From contig NZ_NBXA01000026.1 of assembly GCF_003399625.1 (NCBI RefSeq), positions 1 to 64,000 of the forward strand: a stretch of DNA of 64,000 nt, in the 5' to 3' direction. This DNA is from Subtercola boreus. GTDB taxonomy: Bacteria; Actinomycetota; Actinomycetes; Actinomycetales; Microbacteriaceae. The notes beneath the pieces were generated by a model. The model was given only the letters and a program-made list of their open reading frames with translations. It did not search any database and was not told the DNA's origin. This document shows positions 48,029 through 56,534 of this stretch, one piece after another. The translations under genes were made by a program, and so were the position numbers. Position 1 is the stretch's first letter. Each line of letters starts with the position of its first letter.

Positions 48029-48957
48029 CCGTCTACGCTGCCGGCGCCGTCTGTTGGCGCCTCGACGGTGACAGGGTGCGGGTGCTGGTGATCCATCGCA
48101 CGCTGCGGAACGACATCTCCCTGCCCAAGGGCAAGGTCGAACCCGGCGAGACCCTTCCCGAGACGGCGGTTCGCGAAGTCCTCGAGGAGACCGGGCTCGC
48201 CATCGATCTCGGGGTGCCGCTCGGCGTCACCAGTTACACGATGCCGAACAACCGCGACAAGGTCGTGTACTACTGGGCAGCGGAGGTTCCCGCCGGGCTC
48301 TACGCCACGGCGGAGTTCCAGCCGAACGAGGAGGTGGCCGCGCTCGAGTGGCTCTCGCTCCGCAAGGCGAAGAAGATGCTGACCTACGAACGCGACGTCG
48401 AAGTGCTCGAACGCTTCCAGTTGCTCGTCGACCAGGGTGTGTCCCGCACGTTCGCGCTGATCGCCCTCCGGCATGCGAAGACGATTCCGGGTTCCGAGTT
48501 CGACGGGCCCGACACCGACAGGCCGCTCACCCACCGGGGCCGCACCGAGGCGAACGTGATCGTTCCCGCGCTCAGCGCCTTCGGTCCGGATGTGGTGATC
48601 TCGAGCGACGCCAGACGCTGCCTCGAGACGGTGACCCCGTTCTCCGAGGCCGCCGAGGTGCGCGTGCGGAGCACCCACCTGATCAGCCAGGACGCCTTCG
48701 AGGACGGCACCAGCGACGTGCGGCGGGTGGTCGCCAAGCGGGTGCGCAAACTCCGAAGCGCCATCCTCTGCGCCCATGGACCGGTACTGCCCGAGATCGT
48801 GCGGGAGGTGGGCCTCGCGGCCGGTGGCACCCGCCAGGCGTCGCTCGCCCGCGCGGGTGACCTTCCCGTCGCCGGGTTCTCGGTGCTCCATCTCTCGCTC
48901 GATTCGCCGGGATCGGGCATCATCGCCATCGAGACACACGTTCCGCAACTGGGCTGA
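48025..48957 (+). CDS. NUDIX hydrolase fused to a histidine-phosphatase-like domain (MutT1-type)
   Basis: This 310-residue protein starts from a GTG. The N-terminal NUDIX domain ([28 protein letters not shown] box [23 protein letters not shown]) is followed by a C-terminal histidine-phosphatase-like domain ([32 protein letters not shown]). This is the mycobacterial MutT1 architecture, which cleans 8-oxo-nucleotides or diadenosine polyphosphates. It overlaps ppk, suggesting coupled expression under phosphate control. Confidence 0.92.
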   Translation: MTVYAAGAVCWRLDGDRVRVLVIHRTLRNDISLPKGKVEPGETLPETAVREVLEETGLAIDLGVPLGVTSYTMPNNRDKVVYYWAAEVPAGLYATAEFQPNEEVAALEWLSLRKAKKMLTYERDVEVLERFQLLVDQGVSRTFALIALRHAKTIPGSEFDGPDTDRPLTHRGRTEANVIVPALSAFGPDVVISSDARRCLETVTPFSEAAEVRVRSTHLISQDAFEDGTSDVRRVVAKRVRKLRSAILCAHGPVLPEIVREVGLAAGGTRQASLARAGDLPVAGFSVLHLSLDSPGSGIIAIETHVPQLG

Positions 48958-48984
48958 CCGGACATCCGCCAGCCTGACGCTGCT

Positions 48985-49017
48985 GTCCACCTTTTGTTCA
49001 CCTCCCGTTCACCCTGC
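48985..49017 (+). promoter_or_regulatory. Three-unit PHO box upstream of pstS
   Basis: There are three consecutive 11-bp units: GTCCACCTTTT, GTTCACCTCCC and GTTCACCCTGC. Each has the GTNCACC core at exactly 11-bp spacing, the pattern bound by phosphate-responsive OmpR regulators in actinobacteria. The pstS start is about 120 bp downstream. Confidence 0.78.
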
Positions 49018-49137
49018 GGGGGCGTCGTGGTTACGGCGGCCCCGTACCTTCGACAAGGGCCTGCACCGGCCCCATCAGCGTCTGCACCCGAATCACTTCC
49101 GCGGCGCTGGAGGACTACCCCAATTGAAGGGAACACA

Positions 49138-50262
49138 GTGAAGTTCAAGAATGTGGCCGCGACAGGAGCTGTCTTCATGGCAGCCGCACTCGCGCTCTCC
49201 GCCTGCTCGTCGAGCAGCACCGGCACCGCGAGCACCTCCGCAGCGACAGGCGCAGCCAGCGCTGCAGCCACCTCGGCTCCCCTCGACGCCAGCCTGACCG
49301 GCACGATCACCGCCGGTGGCTCCAGCGCCCAGGCCAACGCCGAGACCGCCTGGATCACCGCCTACAACGCCCAGGTCAAGGGCGTCACCGTCAACTACGA
49401 CAAGTCGCAGGGCTCCGGCGGCGGCGTCACCAACTGGCTCGCCGGAAGCTACGACTTCGCCGGCAGCGACTCCCCCCTGAAGCCCGACCAGGTCACCGCA
49501 GCCGCGGCCCAGTGCGGCGCCGGTGGAGCCCTCAACCTCCCCGTCTACCTCGACGGCGTGGCGATCATCTACAAGCTCGACGGTGTCACCAAGCTGAACC
49601 TGTCGACCGAGACCATCGCGAAGATCTTCTCGCTCGCGATCACCACCTGGAACGACCCGGCCATCGTCGCCGACAACCCCGGTGTGACCCTCCCCGCGAC
49701 GCCCATCACCACCGTCGCCCGCTCTGACGGCTCCGGCACCACGCAGACCTTCACCAACTTCCTGAGCCAGGCCGCACCGTCGACCTGGACCTTCCCGGCC
49801 AGCAACGCGTGGCCCGTCACCGGCAACGTATCGTCGCAGAAGGGCGGCTCGGGCGTCGTCCAGGCCGTCGGCGCCGGCAGCGGAACCATCGGTTACGCCG
49901 ACCACAGCGCGATCGGTGATGCCACCGCCGCGACGATCAACAAGGTCGAGTTCAGCCAGGATGCCGCCACCGCAGCCTTCGCAGCAGCAGCCACCACCGT
50001 TCCCACCGGAACCGGCGACCTGTCGCAGAAGATCGACTACTCCAAGCTGACCGGTGCCGACGTGTACCCGATCCCGCTGGTCTCGTACCAGATCGTCTGC
50101 ACCACGTTCAAGGACGCCAAGCAGGCCGAGCTGGCCAAGTCGTTCATCGGCTTCGTCGCCTCGAGCGTCGGCCAGAAGGTCGCGGCGAAGAACGCCGGTT
50201 CCGCACCCATCCCCGACGCCACGCTGACCGAGGTTCTCGCCTCGCTGGCCACCGTCAAATAA
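49138..50262 (+). CDS. pstS: Phosphate-binding lipoprotein PstS
   Basis: This 374-residue protein starts from a GTG (MKFKNVAATGAVFMAAALAL) and has the lipobox ALSACSSSS, so it is lipid-anchored outside the membrane. The phosphate-binding loops are TAGGSSAQANAETAW and YDKSQGSGGGVTNWLAG, with SDGSGTTQTFTNFLSQ and AVGAGSGTIGYADHSA following. It captures phosphate for the PstCAB transporter. The three-unit PHO box upstream indicates induction by phosphate starvation. Confidence 0.97.
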   Translation: MKFKNVAATGAVFMAAALALSACSSSSTGTASTSAATGAASAAATSAPLDASLTGTITAGGSSAQANAETAWITAYNAQVKGVTVNYDKSQGSGGGVTNWLAGSYDFAGSDSPLKPDQVTAAAAQCGAGGALNLPVYLDGVAIIYKLDGVTKLNLSTETIAKIFSLAITTWNDPAIVADNPGVTLPATPITTVARSDGSGTTQTFTNFLSQAAPSTWTFPASNAWPVTGNVSSQKGGSGVVQAVGAGSGTIGYADHSAIGDATAATINKVEFSQDAATAAFAAAATTVPTGTGDLSQKIDYSKLTGADVYPIPLVSYQIVCTTFKDAKQAELAKSFIGFVASSVGQKVAAKNAGSAPIPDATLTEVLASLATVK

Positions 50263-50301
50263 GTCACCCAACCGCCGTCAGATCTCTCGAGAAAGAACGC
50301 T

Positions 50302-51516
50302 GTGAGCGACAAGATCTCAGTTCAATCTGCTCCCCCGAGCTCAGCCGGCGGTTCCGGTTCGACCAGCACCAAGACCCCGGGAGGCAGCCCGCAGAACGCG
50401 GCTGCCTCCCGGGGCGGTACCCGGGTTCGCCCGGGTGACTTCATCTTCCGCTTCCTGAGCACCGGCTCTGCCGTGCTCATCATGATCATCCTGGCGGGCG
50501 TCGCTCTCTTCCTGATCATCTCCGCCATTCCGGCCATCACCGCCGACTGGGGATCGAACGACCAGCTCAACACCGGCCCGACGGCCGCCTTCCCGAACTT
50601 CTGGGCCTATGTCGGCCCGCTGATCTGGGGAACGCTCTGGTCGGCTGCGATCGCGCTGCTGTTCGGCGCCCCCATCGGCATCGGCATCGCCCTCTTCATC
50701 TCGCACTACGCCCCCCGCCGCCTCGCGTCGGTTCTCGGCTACCTGGTGGATCTGCTGGCTGCCGTGCCGTCTATCGTCTTCGGGCTCTGGGGCATCATCG
50801 TCATCCGCCCCTTCCTGATCCCGCTCTCCGACTGGCTGGGCGCGAACCTCGGCTGGATCCCCATCTTCGGCGGCCCCGTCACCACCACCGGCTCGACCAT
50901 CCTCGCCGGCGCCCTGGTGCTGGCCGTCATGATCCTGCCGATCATCACCTCGATCTCCCGGGAGATCTTCCTGCAGACCCCGCGCCTGCACGAAGAGGCT
51001 GCCCTCGCCCTCGGCGCGACGCGCTGGGAGATGATCCGGATGTCCGTCTTCCCCTACGCCAAGTCGGGAATCGTCAGCGCCACCCTCCTCGGCCTCGGCC
51101 GCGCACTCGGCGAGACGATGGCCATCGCGCTGATCATCTCGCCCGCCATCCTGGTCTCGGTGAAGCTGATCACCGAGGGCCAGAACTCGCAGACGATCGC
51201 GGCGAACATCGCCCTGAACTTCCCCATCGCGACCACTCTGCAGCGGGACGCCCTGATCGGCACGGGCCTCATGCTGTTCGTGATCTCACTGGTGGTCAAC
51301 TCGATCGCCCGCATCATCGTCAACGGCAAGCCGCTCGGTCGGAAGAAGAAGTCCACGCCTGCCGGTCCTCGCACACCGGGCCCGCTCAGCCGCGTTCCCG
51401 CCGGCGACTTCGCATCGGCGACCGCGCTCGATGTGGTCTCCGGATCGTCCCGCGCCGGCAAGCCCGGTGACGAAGGCCCCACCCCCGAAGAAGACATCGA
51501 AGGAGCGAGATATTGA
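50302..51516 (+). CDS. pstC: Phosphate ABC transporter permease PstC
   Basis: This 404-residue permease starts from a GTG. It has a low-complexity cytoplasmic N-terminus (about 1-45) and about six transmembrane helices. The permease EAA-loop region reads EEAALALGATRWEMIRMSVFPYAKSGIVSATLLGLGRALGETMAI, and the segment DLLAAVPSIVFGLWGI is typical of PstC. A cytoplasmic Pro/Ser-rich tail (about 345-404) is longer than usual. It overlaps pstA by 4 bp. Confidence 0.96.
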   Translation: MSDKISVQSAPPSSAGGSGSTSTKTPGGSPQNAAASRGGTRVRPGDFIFRFLSTGSAVLIMIILAGVALFLIISAIPAITADWGSNDQLNTGPTAAFPNFWAYVGPLIWGTLWSAAIALLFGAPIGIGIALFISHYAPRRLASVLGYLVDLLAAVPSIVFGLWGIIVIRPFLIPLSDWLGANLGWIPIFGGPVTTTGSTILAGALVLAVMILPIITSISREIFLQTPRLHEEAALALGATRWEMIRMSVFPYAKSGIVSATLLGLGRALGETMAIALIISPAILVSVKLITEGQNSQTIAANIALNFPIATTLQRDALIGTGLMLFVISLVVNSIARIIVNGKPLGRKKKSTPAGPRTPGPLSRVPAGDFASATALDVVSGSSRAGKPGDEGPTPEEDIEGARY

Positions 51517-52613
51517 CCGCCCTCAGCCAGCGCACGAAGCCCACCGGACCGGTCGGCAACTCGCTGACCACAGGCCAGCTGCCCCGCTTCGCCGAGCTCT
51601 ATGTGCTCGCGGGCAGTGCGGTCGTCAGCGGCCTCCTGCTGCTGCTCGCAGGCTTCAACGTCGTCGGGTGGCTCGTGCTCACCGCGATCGTCTACCTGAT
51701 CGCCCTCAGCATCCTCTCCCTCGTCGTCGAGAACCGCCGGAAGGCCACCGACCGCCTCGTGCGGGGGCTGGTGACCGTCGCCTTCCTTCTGGCGCTCATT
51801 CCGCTCGTCTCGACACTGTCGACCGTGGTCATCCAGGGTGCCGGAGAACTCAGCTGGAGCTTCATCACCCAGACCGGCGCCTCGACTTTCGACCCCGACA
51901 CCCTCGAGGTCAAGCAGACGCCCGGCGCGTTGCAGGCCATCGTCGGAACGCTGATCATCACCGGAATCGCCGCACTGATCTCGATCCCGATCGGCCTCTT
52001 CACCTCGATCTACCTCGTCGAGTACGCACTGCCGAAGCAGTGGCTCGCCCGAACGGTGACGTTCCTTGTCGACGTCATGACGGGCATCCCGTCGATCGTC
52101 GCCGGCCTGTTCGCGTTCTCGCTCTTCTCGATCCTCGTCGGCCCCAAGGCCTTCAGCGGGTTCTCCGCCTCCGTCGCGCTCTCGGTGCTGATGATTCCCA
52201 CCGTCGTTCGTGCCTGCGAGGAGATGCTGCGCCTCGTGCCCGGCGATCTCCGCGAGGCGTCGTATGCGCTCGGTGTGTCGAAGTTCGCGACGATCGTCAA
52301 GATCGTGCTGCCCACCGCGATCGCCGGCCTGATCACCGGCATCATGCTGGCCGTGGCCCGCGTCATCGGTGAGACCGCGCCCATCTTCCTTGCCGCGAGC
52401 TTCACCGACAACTTCAACTCGAACCCGTTCGACGGGCCGATGCAGACTCTGCCGGTGCTCGCGTACACCGGGTACGCCTTCCCGGGCTCCGACATCGCCG
52501 CATCGAACGCCTCTGCCTGGGGCGCAGCGCTGCTGCTGGTCATCCTCGTGGTCATCCTCAACCTCATCGCGCGCGTCATCGCGAAGATCTTCGCCCCCAA
52601 GGGCGCGCGCTAG
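51513..52613 (+). CDS. pstA: Phosphate ABC transporter permease PstA
   Basis: This 366-residue permease starts from a TTG whose TTGA overlaps the pstC stop. It has about six to eight helices. The EAA-type loop [53 protein letters not shown] and [20 protein letters not shown] identify PstA. The N-terminal 35-55 residues are extra cytoplasmic sequence. It is translationally coupled to pstC. Confidence 0.96.
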   Translation: MTALSQRTKPTGPVGNSLTTGQLPRFAELYVLAGSAVVSGLLLLLAGFNVVGWLVLTAIVYLIALSILSLVVENRRKATDRLVRGLVTVAFLLALIPLVSTLSTVVIQGAGELSWSFITQTGASTFDPDTLEVKQTPGALQAIVGTLIITGIAALISIPIGLFTSIYLVEYALPKQWLARTVTFLVDVMTGIPSIVAGLFAFSLFSILVGPKAFSGFSASVALSVLMIPTVVRACEEMLRLVPGDLREASYALGVSKFATIVKIVLPTAIAGLITGIMLAVARVIGETAPIFLAASFTDNFNSNPFDGPMQTLPVLAYTGYAFPGSDIAASNASAWGAALLLVILVVILNLIARVIAKIFAPKGAR

Positions 52614-52666
52614 ACGCGCACCCTTCTCTCCTCTTCTTCCCGAACCGCTCCTCGCAAAGGAAACCA

Positions 52667-53446
52667 GTGTCAAAGCGAATCGAAGTCAACGACCTCAACG
52701 TGTTCTACAGCGATTTCCTCGCCGTGGAAGGTGTCACGATCACCATCGAACCCCGCACGGTCACCGCGTTCATCGGCCCGTCGGGCTGCGGCAAGTCGAC
52801 CTTCCTGCGAACGCTCAACCGCATGCACGAAGTCATCCCCGGCGCCCACGTCGAAGGCGAGGTGCTGATCGACGGCAACAACCTCTACGCCGCGGGCGTG
52901 GACCCTGTCATGGTGCGCCGCCAGGTCGGCATGGTGTTCCAGCGCGCGAACCCGTTCCCCACGATGTCGATCCGCGACAACGTGCTGGCGGGCCTGAAGC
53001 TCAACAACCGCCGCCTCTCGAAGGCCGACGGTGACGACCTCGTCGAGAAGGGCCTCCGCGGAGCCAACCTCTGGAACGAGGTCAAGGATCGCCTGGGCCT
53101 GCCCGGCGGCGGCCTCTCGGGCGGCCAGCAGCAGCGCCTCTGCATTGCCCGCGCCATCACCGTCGAGCCCGACGTGCTGCTGATGGACGAGCCCTGCTCC
53201 GCCCTCGACCCGATCTCCACGCTCGCGATCGAAGATCTGATCACCGAGCTCAAAGAGGACTACACGATCGTGATCGTGACCCACAACATGCAGCAGGCTA
53301 GTCGCGTCTCCGACAAGACGGCCTTCTTCAACATCGCGGGCACCGGCAAGCCCGGCAAGCTGATCGAGTACAACGACACGACGGCGATCTTCGGCAGCCC
53401 CACCAAGAAGGAGACCGAGGACTACGTGAGTGGTCGATTCGGATAG
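52667..53446 (+). CDS. pstB: Phosphate ABC transporter ATPase PstB
   Basis: This 259-residue ATPase starts from a GTG preceded by AAAGGAAACCA. It has [20 protein letters not shown] (Walker A), [18 protein letters not shown] (Q-loop), [36 protein letters not shown] (signature and Walker B) and the H-loop [13 protein letters not shown], the classic PstB sequence. It completes pstSCAB. A hairpin terminator follows 37 bp after the stop. Confidence 0.98.
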   Translation: MSKRIEVNDLNVFYSDFLAVEGVTITIEPRTVTAFIGPSGCGKSTFLRTLNRMHEVIPGAHVEGEVLIDGNNLYAAGVDPVMVRRQVGMVFQRANPFPTMSIRDNVLAGLKLNNRRLSKADGDDLVEKGLRGANLWNEVKDRLGLPGGGLSGGQQQRLCIARAITVEPDVLLMDEPCSALDPISTLAIEDLITELKEDYTIVIVTHNMQQASRVSDKTAFFNIAGTGKPGKLIEYNDTTAIFGSPTKKETEDYVSGRFG

Positions 53447-53483
53447 ACAGAACCGTCGCCAGCTGGCGTCTCACAACGAACGA

Positions 53484-53513
53484 AGCCCCGCCGGTTGGAT
53501 GACCGGCGGGGCT
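53484..53513. terminator. Hairpin terminator between pstB and rskA
   Basis: The arms AGCCCCGCCGGT and its complement are perfect around a 6-nt loop, with A- and T-containing flanks. It serves convergent pstB and rskA. Confidence 0.85.
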
Positions 53514-53530
53514 TCTCTCGTTCTGATGGG

Positions 53531-54394
53531 CTAAGAGGCCACCGTCAGGATCGGTGTCGTCGTGGGTGCCTGTGAGCCACCCGCCGGCTCCACCGTCACT
53601 CCGACGACGTCGCCCGTCGCCATGCTACCGGTGAGCACGTGCCACGTCGTTGCGTCTCCACCCGGTGTGAACGTACCGGCCGGAGTGACTGTCGTGCCGT
53701 TGATGTACCAAGCTTCGTAGGTCTTGCCTGCGGGAAGCGACGGCATACCCTGAGCCACGACAGCGGCCTTGCCGACCTTCGCCGACCAGAGAACTGTCGC
53801 CTCTCCCCCACCGGTGATCGTGCTGTGGGCCGTCTGCACATCGGAGGCGGCGTAGATGGCCGCCAGCGAACTCGCAGAAGCCTGCTGCGAACTCGACGAG
53901 GAGTTGTTCTGCGCGAACTGGGTGGCGACAGCGCCGCCGCCCACGAAGATGGCCACAGCCGCGGCAGCAGCCACCAGGGCACCGACCGGGCGGGAGAACC
54001 ACCGGGAGCGAGCTTTGTCCTCGGCGGCTGTGCGAGGTACGAAACCAGAGACCTCGACGACCTCTGGTGCGGCCTCGGTGACGGGAGCGCCATCGGGAGC
54101 CGCAGCGAGGGTGTGCTGCGGAGCATCCTGAACCGGCGTCTTGTGCAGATCAGGCGTGTCGAGGCCCTGCGGGGTCTGGGCGATCTGCGCCATCAGCCGA
54201 CTCTTCAGGTCGGCCGACGGTTCAACCGGTGTGGCGGCGAGGGCCAGCAGCAGCGCTGTGGCGCGCAGCTCGTCGACCTCGGTGGCAAGTTCGGGCGAAT
54301 CGACCAGAGCGCGCTCGAAGTCCACCTGCTCAGCAGGAGTCAGAGCGTCGAGAGCGTAGGCACCCGACTGGAGGTACTGCTCTTCTTTCGTCAT
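53531..54394 (-). CDS. rskA: Anti-sigma factor RskA
   Basis: This 287-residue membrane protein has an N-terminal anti-sigma domain (about 1-75: LQSGAYALDALTPAEQVDFERALVDSPELATEVDELRAT, the ASD Y/A-L-D-A-L motif of RskA/RslA), and a transmembrane helix near 140 (GALVAAAAAVAIFVGGGAVATQF). The extracytoplasmic RskA domain (about 175-287) has VLWSAKVGKAAVVAQGMPSLPAGKTYEAWYI. It holds SigK at the membrane until proteolysis releases it. The start overlaps the sigK stop by 4 bp. Confidence 0.94.
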   Translation of the reverse strand: MTKEEQYLQSGAYALDALTPAEQVDFERALVDSPELATEVDELRATALLLALAATPVEPSADLKSRLMAQIAQTPQGLDTPDLHKTPVQDAPQHTLAAAPDGAPVTEAAPEVVEVSGFVPRTAAEDKARSRWFSRPVGALVAAAAAVAIFVGGGAVATQFAQNNSSSSSQQASASSLAAIYAASDVQTAHSTITGGGEATVLWSAKVGKAAVVAQGMPSLPAGKTYEAWYINGTTVTPAGTFTPGGDATTWHVLTGSMATGDVVGVTVEPAGGSQAPTTTPILTVAS

Positions 54395-54984
54395 TTCGTC
54401 ACCCCCATCTCATCTCTCAGGCGAATCATTCCATCGCGTAGTCGTGTCTTCACGGTGCCGATCGGCACGTGCAGAAGTTCTGCCACCTCGGAGTGGCTGT
54501 AGCCGCCGTAGTAGGCCAGCGAGATGGCCTGGCGTTGAAGCTCAGTCAGTTGGCCCATGGCCTTCTTCACCCTCTCGTGCTCGATGCGGATCTCGACAGT
54601 CTCAGCGGTCTGGTCGTATTCACGTTCCAGATCCCTGATGCCGATCTTGGTGTCGCGATCATGGCCGGCCTGGGAGGCGCGAACACGGTCGACTGCACGG
54701 CGGTGAGCCATCGTGAGTATCCACGACATGGCCGCACCCCTGCCCGTGTCGAAGCGGTCGGCGGTCTTCCAGATTTCGAGGAAGACCTCCTGCGCCACTT
54801 CTTCGGACTGTGCAAAGTCAACGAGAAGGCGCCTGATCAGACCCAGCACTCGAGGGGCGACCCTGTCGTACAGCTCAGAAAATGCGCGTTGGTCGGCGAC
54901 AGCAACCTTGTGAAGAAGAGAGTCGAGACTCTCCTCCTGGTCGGTGTCGTCACGTTCGATGTGTTGGGTCACAAGTTTAAGCAT
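54391..54984 (-). CDS. sigK: ECF RNA polymerase sigma factor SigK
   Basis: This 197-residue ECF factor has region 2 (FSELYDRVAPRVLGLIRRLL, EVAQEVFLEIWKTADRFD, SWILTMAHRRAVDRVRASQAG) and region 4 (LTELQRQAISLAYYGGYSHSEVAELLHVPIGTVKTRLRDGMIRLR). The sequence and the overlapping rskA place it in the SigK group, whose members control redox-sensitive secreted proteins. The ATG at 54984 fits the family; the frame is open further upstream. A SigK-like promoter lies 52 bp upstream, suggesting autoregulation. Confidence 0.94.
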   Translation of the reverse strand: MLKLVTQHIERDDTDQEESLDSLLHKVAVADQRAFSELYDRVAPRVLGLIRRLLVDFAQSEEVAQEVFLEIWKTADRFDTGRGAAMSWILTMAHRRAVDRVRASQAGHDRDTKIGIRDLEREYDQTAETVEIRIEHERVKKAMGQLTELQRQAISLAYYGGYSHSEVAELLHVPIGTVKTRLRDGMIRLRDEMGVTK

Positions 54985-55303
54985 CTCAGGTCTGTGCCTC
55001 AATCGGTCGAACGCGGGGTTTCTCTTGACACCGGTAGTTCGGAACGACGAGCCAAATGGATTGCCAGCACCCTCATCGGCGCCGGCAGACGGGCGAAAGC
55101 GCCCGACCGGGACCGGGCCGGACACGGTTGGATACGAGCTGAGGTGCTGGGCCGCAGAAACGCCTCTCGGCGCGAGGCCGCTCGGAGCGGCTAAATTTGG
55201 AGCCCGGGGTTACTGCGGCCCGGCTGCAACAGTTTACCAGCTTGCGGGGCCGGCCTCACCGTCGGGGTTCCGCATTCGGCACCGTCTGGGTTTCGCGCTC
55301 GGC
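54985..55303. other. Leader region of sigK, no gene
   Basis: About 320 bases lie between sigK and the next minus-strand gene. The only structure I can support is the ECF-like promoter at 55036-55063. The open frame extending sigK upstream has no family similarity. Confidence 0.4.
55036..55063 (-). promoter_or_regulatory. Putative SigK-type promoter
   Basis: The minus strand reads CAATCC, 16 bp, CGAACT, resembling the CCATCC/CGAATC type elements described for SigK of mycobacteria. Its position about 50 bp before sigK suits an autoregulated ECF operon. The match is imperfect. Confidence 0.35.
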
Positions 55304-55933
55304 TCAGTCGAGGCTGTCGCGGCGCCAGAGCGTCGCGCACGCAGTGAGCTCCGCGGCGATCGATTGGAACCGCAGTGCGCGCGTCGTCAGCTCACTCGCC
55401 CGGGCCGGATCGAGTGCCTCCGCGTCGTCGGCGAGGCTCGCGCATCCACTCGACATCAACCGGCAGAACGCCGCAGCCCGATCGAGTGCCACCGCGAAGT
55501 CGCCTTCGAACAGCCCGCGGAGGATCTGGTCGGCGAGCGCTGTGATCTCCTCTGGCCCCGTGGGCGTCGACGCACCCGCCACCACAGGGTCGATGGTCGA
55601 CGACAGCTCCGCGCCGCGCTGGAAGACGAAGCTCGACTGTTCAGGATCCTGCCGGGTCAGCGCGCGCAGCAGGTAGATGCGCCAGAGCGCGCCCGGCAGG
55701 CTGCGGGCTGATGCGCGTGACCAGAGTTCTGCGATCGCGTCGATGCCGTTCACGTCTGTGTACGCGATGAGCCGGTCGATGACCCCGGGGTCGGGATCGG
55801 CTCGCACCCGGCTGAGCAGCGCCGCTGCCGTGTCATGCGCTAAACGGCTGATGTGCGCCGGATCCTCGCCGCCCTGGAACGCCTCGAAGGTCGAACCGGC
55901 GAACAGAGTCGGCTTGTGCGGTTTGTCAGTCAC
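55304..55933 (-). CDS. Hypothetical helical protein
   Basis: This 209-residue soluble, mostly helical, Ala/Leu-rich protein begins MTDKPHKPTLFAGSTFEAFQGGED. Orthologues in Microbacteriaceae are sometimes labelled RNA polymerase beta subunit, but nothing here resembles RpoB and I regard that as a misannotation. Features are AHDTAAALLSRVRADPDPGVIDRLIAYTDVNGIDAIAELWSRASARSLPGALWRIYLLRALTRQDPE and a C-terminal helical region. It has no signal peptide, no metal motif and no recognised domain. It is convergent with nothing and lies between sigK and tRNA-Lys. Confidence 0.75.
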   Translation of the reverse strand: MTDKPHKPTLFAGSTFEAFQGGEDPAHISRLAHDTAAALLSRVRADPDPGVIDRLIAYTDVNGIDAIAELWSRASARSLPGALWRIYLLRALTRQDPEQSSFVFQRGAELSSTIDPVVAGASTPTGPEEITALADQILRGLFEGDFAVALDRAAAFCRLMSSGCASLADDAEALDPARASELTTRALRFQSIAAELTACATLWRRDSLD

Positions 55934-56023
55934 GCCTCCACGCTACGGCACGGTTCTGGATGCCCTGCCCCGGCGTTTCGTGATTTAGCACTCGGGCGGG
56001 GGAACCGGTAGATTGGTGCACAA

Positions 56024-56096
56024 GGGCCTCTAGCTCAGTTGGTAGAGCATCGGACTTTTAATCCGTGGGTCGTCGGTTCGAGCCCGACGGGGCCCA
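56024..56096 (+). tRNA. tRNA-Lys (anticodon UUU)
   Basis: The plus strand gives a full cloverleaf: acceptor GGGCCTC/GGGGCCC, a GCTC/GAGC D-stem with TTGGTA loop, an anticodon stem TCGGA/TCCGT with loop CTTTTAA (anticodon TTT), and a T-stem TCGTCGG-region with loop TTCGAGC. It is 73 nt with no encoded CCA. The 3' flank is anomalous (see findings). Confidence 0.95.
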
Positions 56097-56534
56097 CCCT
56101 CATCCGTTGCGGATTGCGCTGCACAGACGTGCAAGAATGCATACCGCTGTACGAGGATGTGCTTTGTTTGCTGTCTCTGGCAGTATCCACTCCTGCCCGG
56201 ATCTGTGTTGACCAGCCGCCGCGAGCTTCGGTCGGCCAGGAGAAACGACTACAGACACCACATGTCCTACCACGATCAAGATATCGCCAGGCGGGTTCCG
56301 CCCAAGCAACCTCGGGGTGCCGATCGAGAGCAGGCACTTTCTCTGTACAGCACGCCCGTTGACAACGGCTGGGCCGATGAACTCGGAGACCTCCGAACCG
56401 GGGAGAACACGGATGATCCGTGGAGGTCAGCGAATCCATCCTCGACACCGATGTCTTGATCGCTGGAGGCGGCGTGAACCGGCCCGATGATGCGATCTCT
56501 GGTGACGTCCAGCTCTCAAGCCGAAACACGACGC
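56097..56534. other. Non-conserved stretch downstream of tRNA-Lys
   Basis: About 440 bases with less GC-biased codon positions, containing one weak ORF (56262-56459). No integrase, att core or phage gene is visible, but the place beside a tRNA is where integrated elements often leave debris. Confidence 0.4.
56262..56459 (+). CDS. Weak hypothetical ORF
   Basis: A 65-residue hydrophilic sequence (MSYHDQDIARRVPPKQPRGA and onward), rich in charged residues and with no recognisable motif. The ATG lacks a good ribosome binding site. I list it because it is the only coding candidate in this gap; it may be a fragment. Confidence 0.25.
   Translation: MSYHDQDIARRVPPKQPRGADREQALSLYSTPVDNGWADELGDLRTGENTDDPWRSANPSSTPMS

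Noticed and set aside
55304-55933. Reading this gene as an RNA polymerase beta subunit, as some relatives are labelled
   Set aside because: Size and sequence have nothing in common with RpoB.
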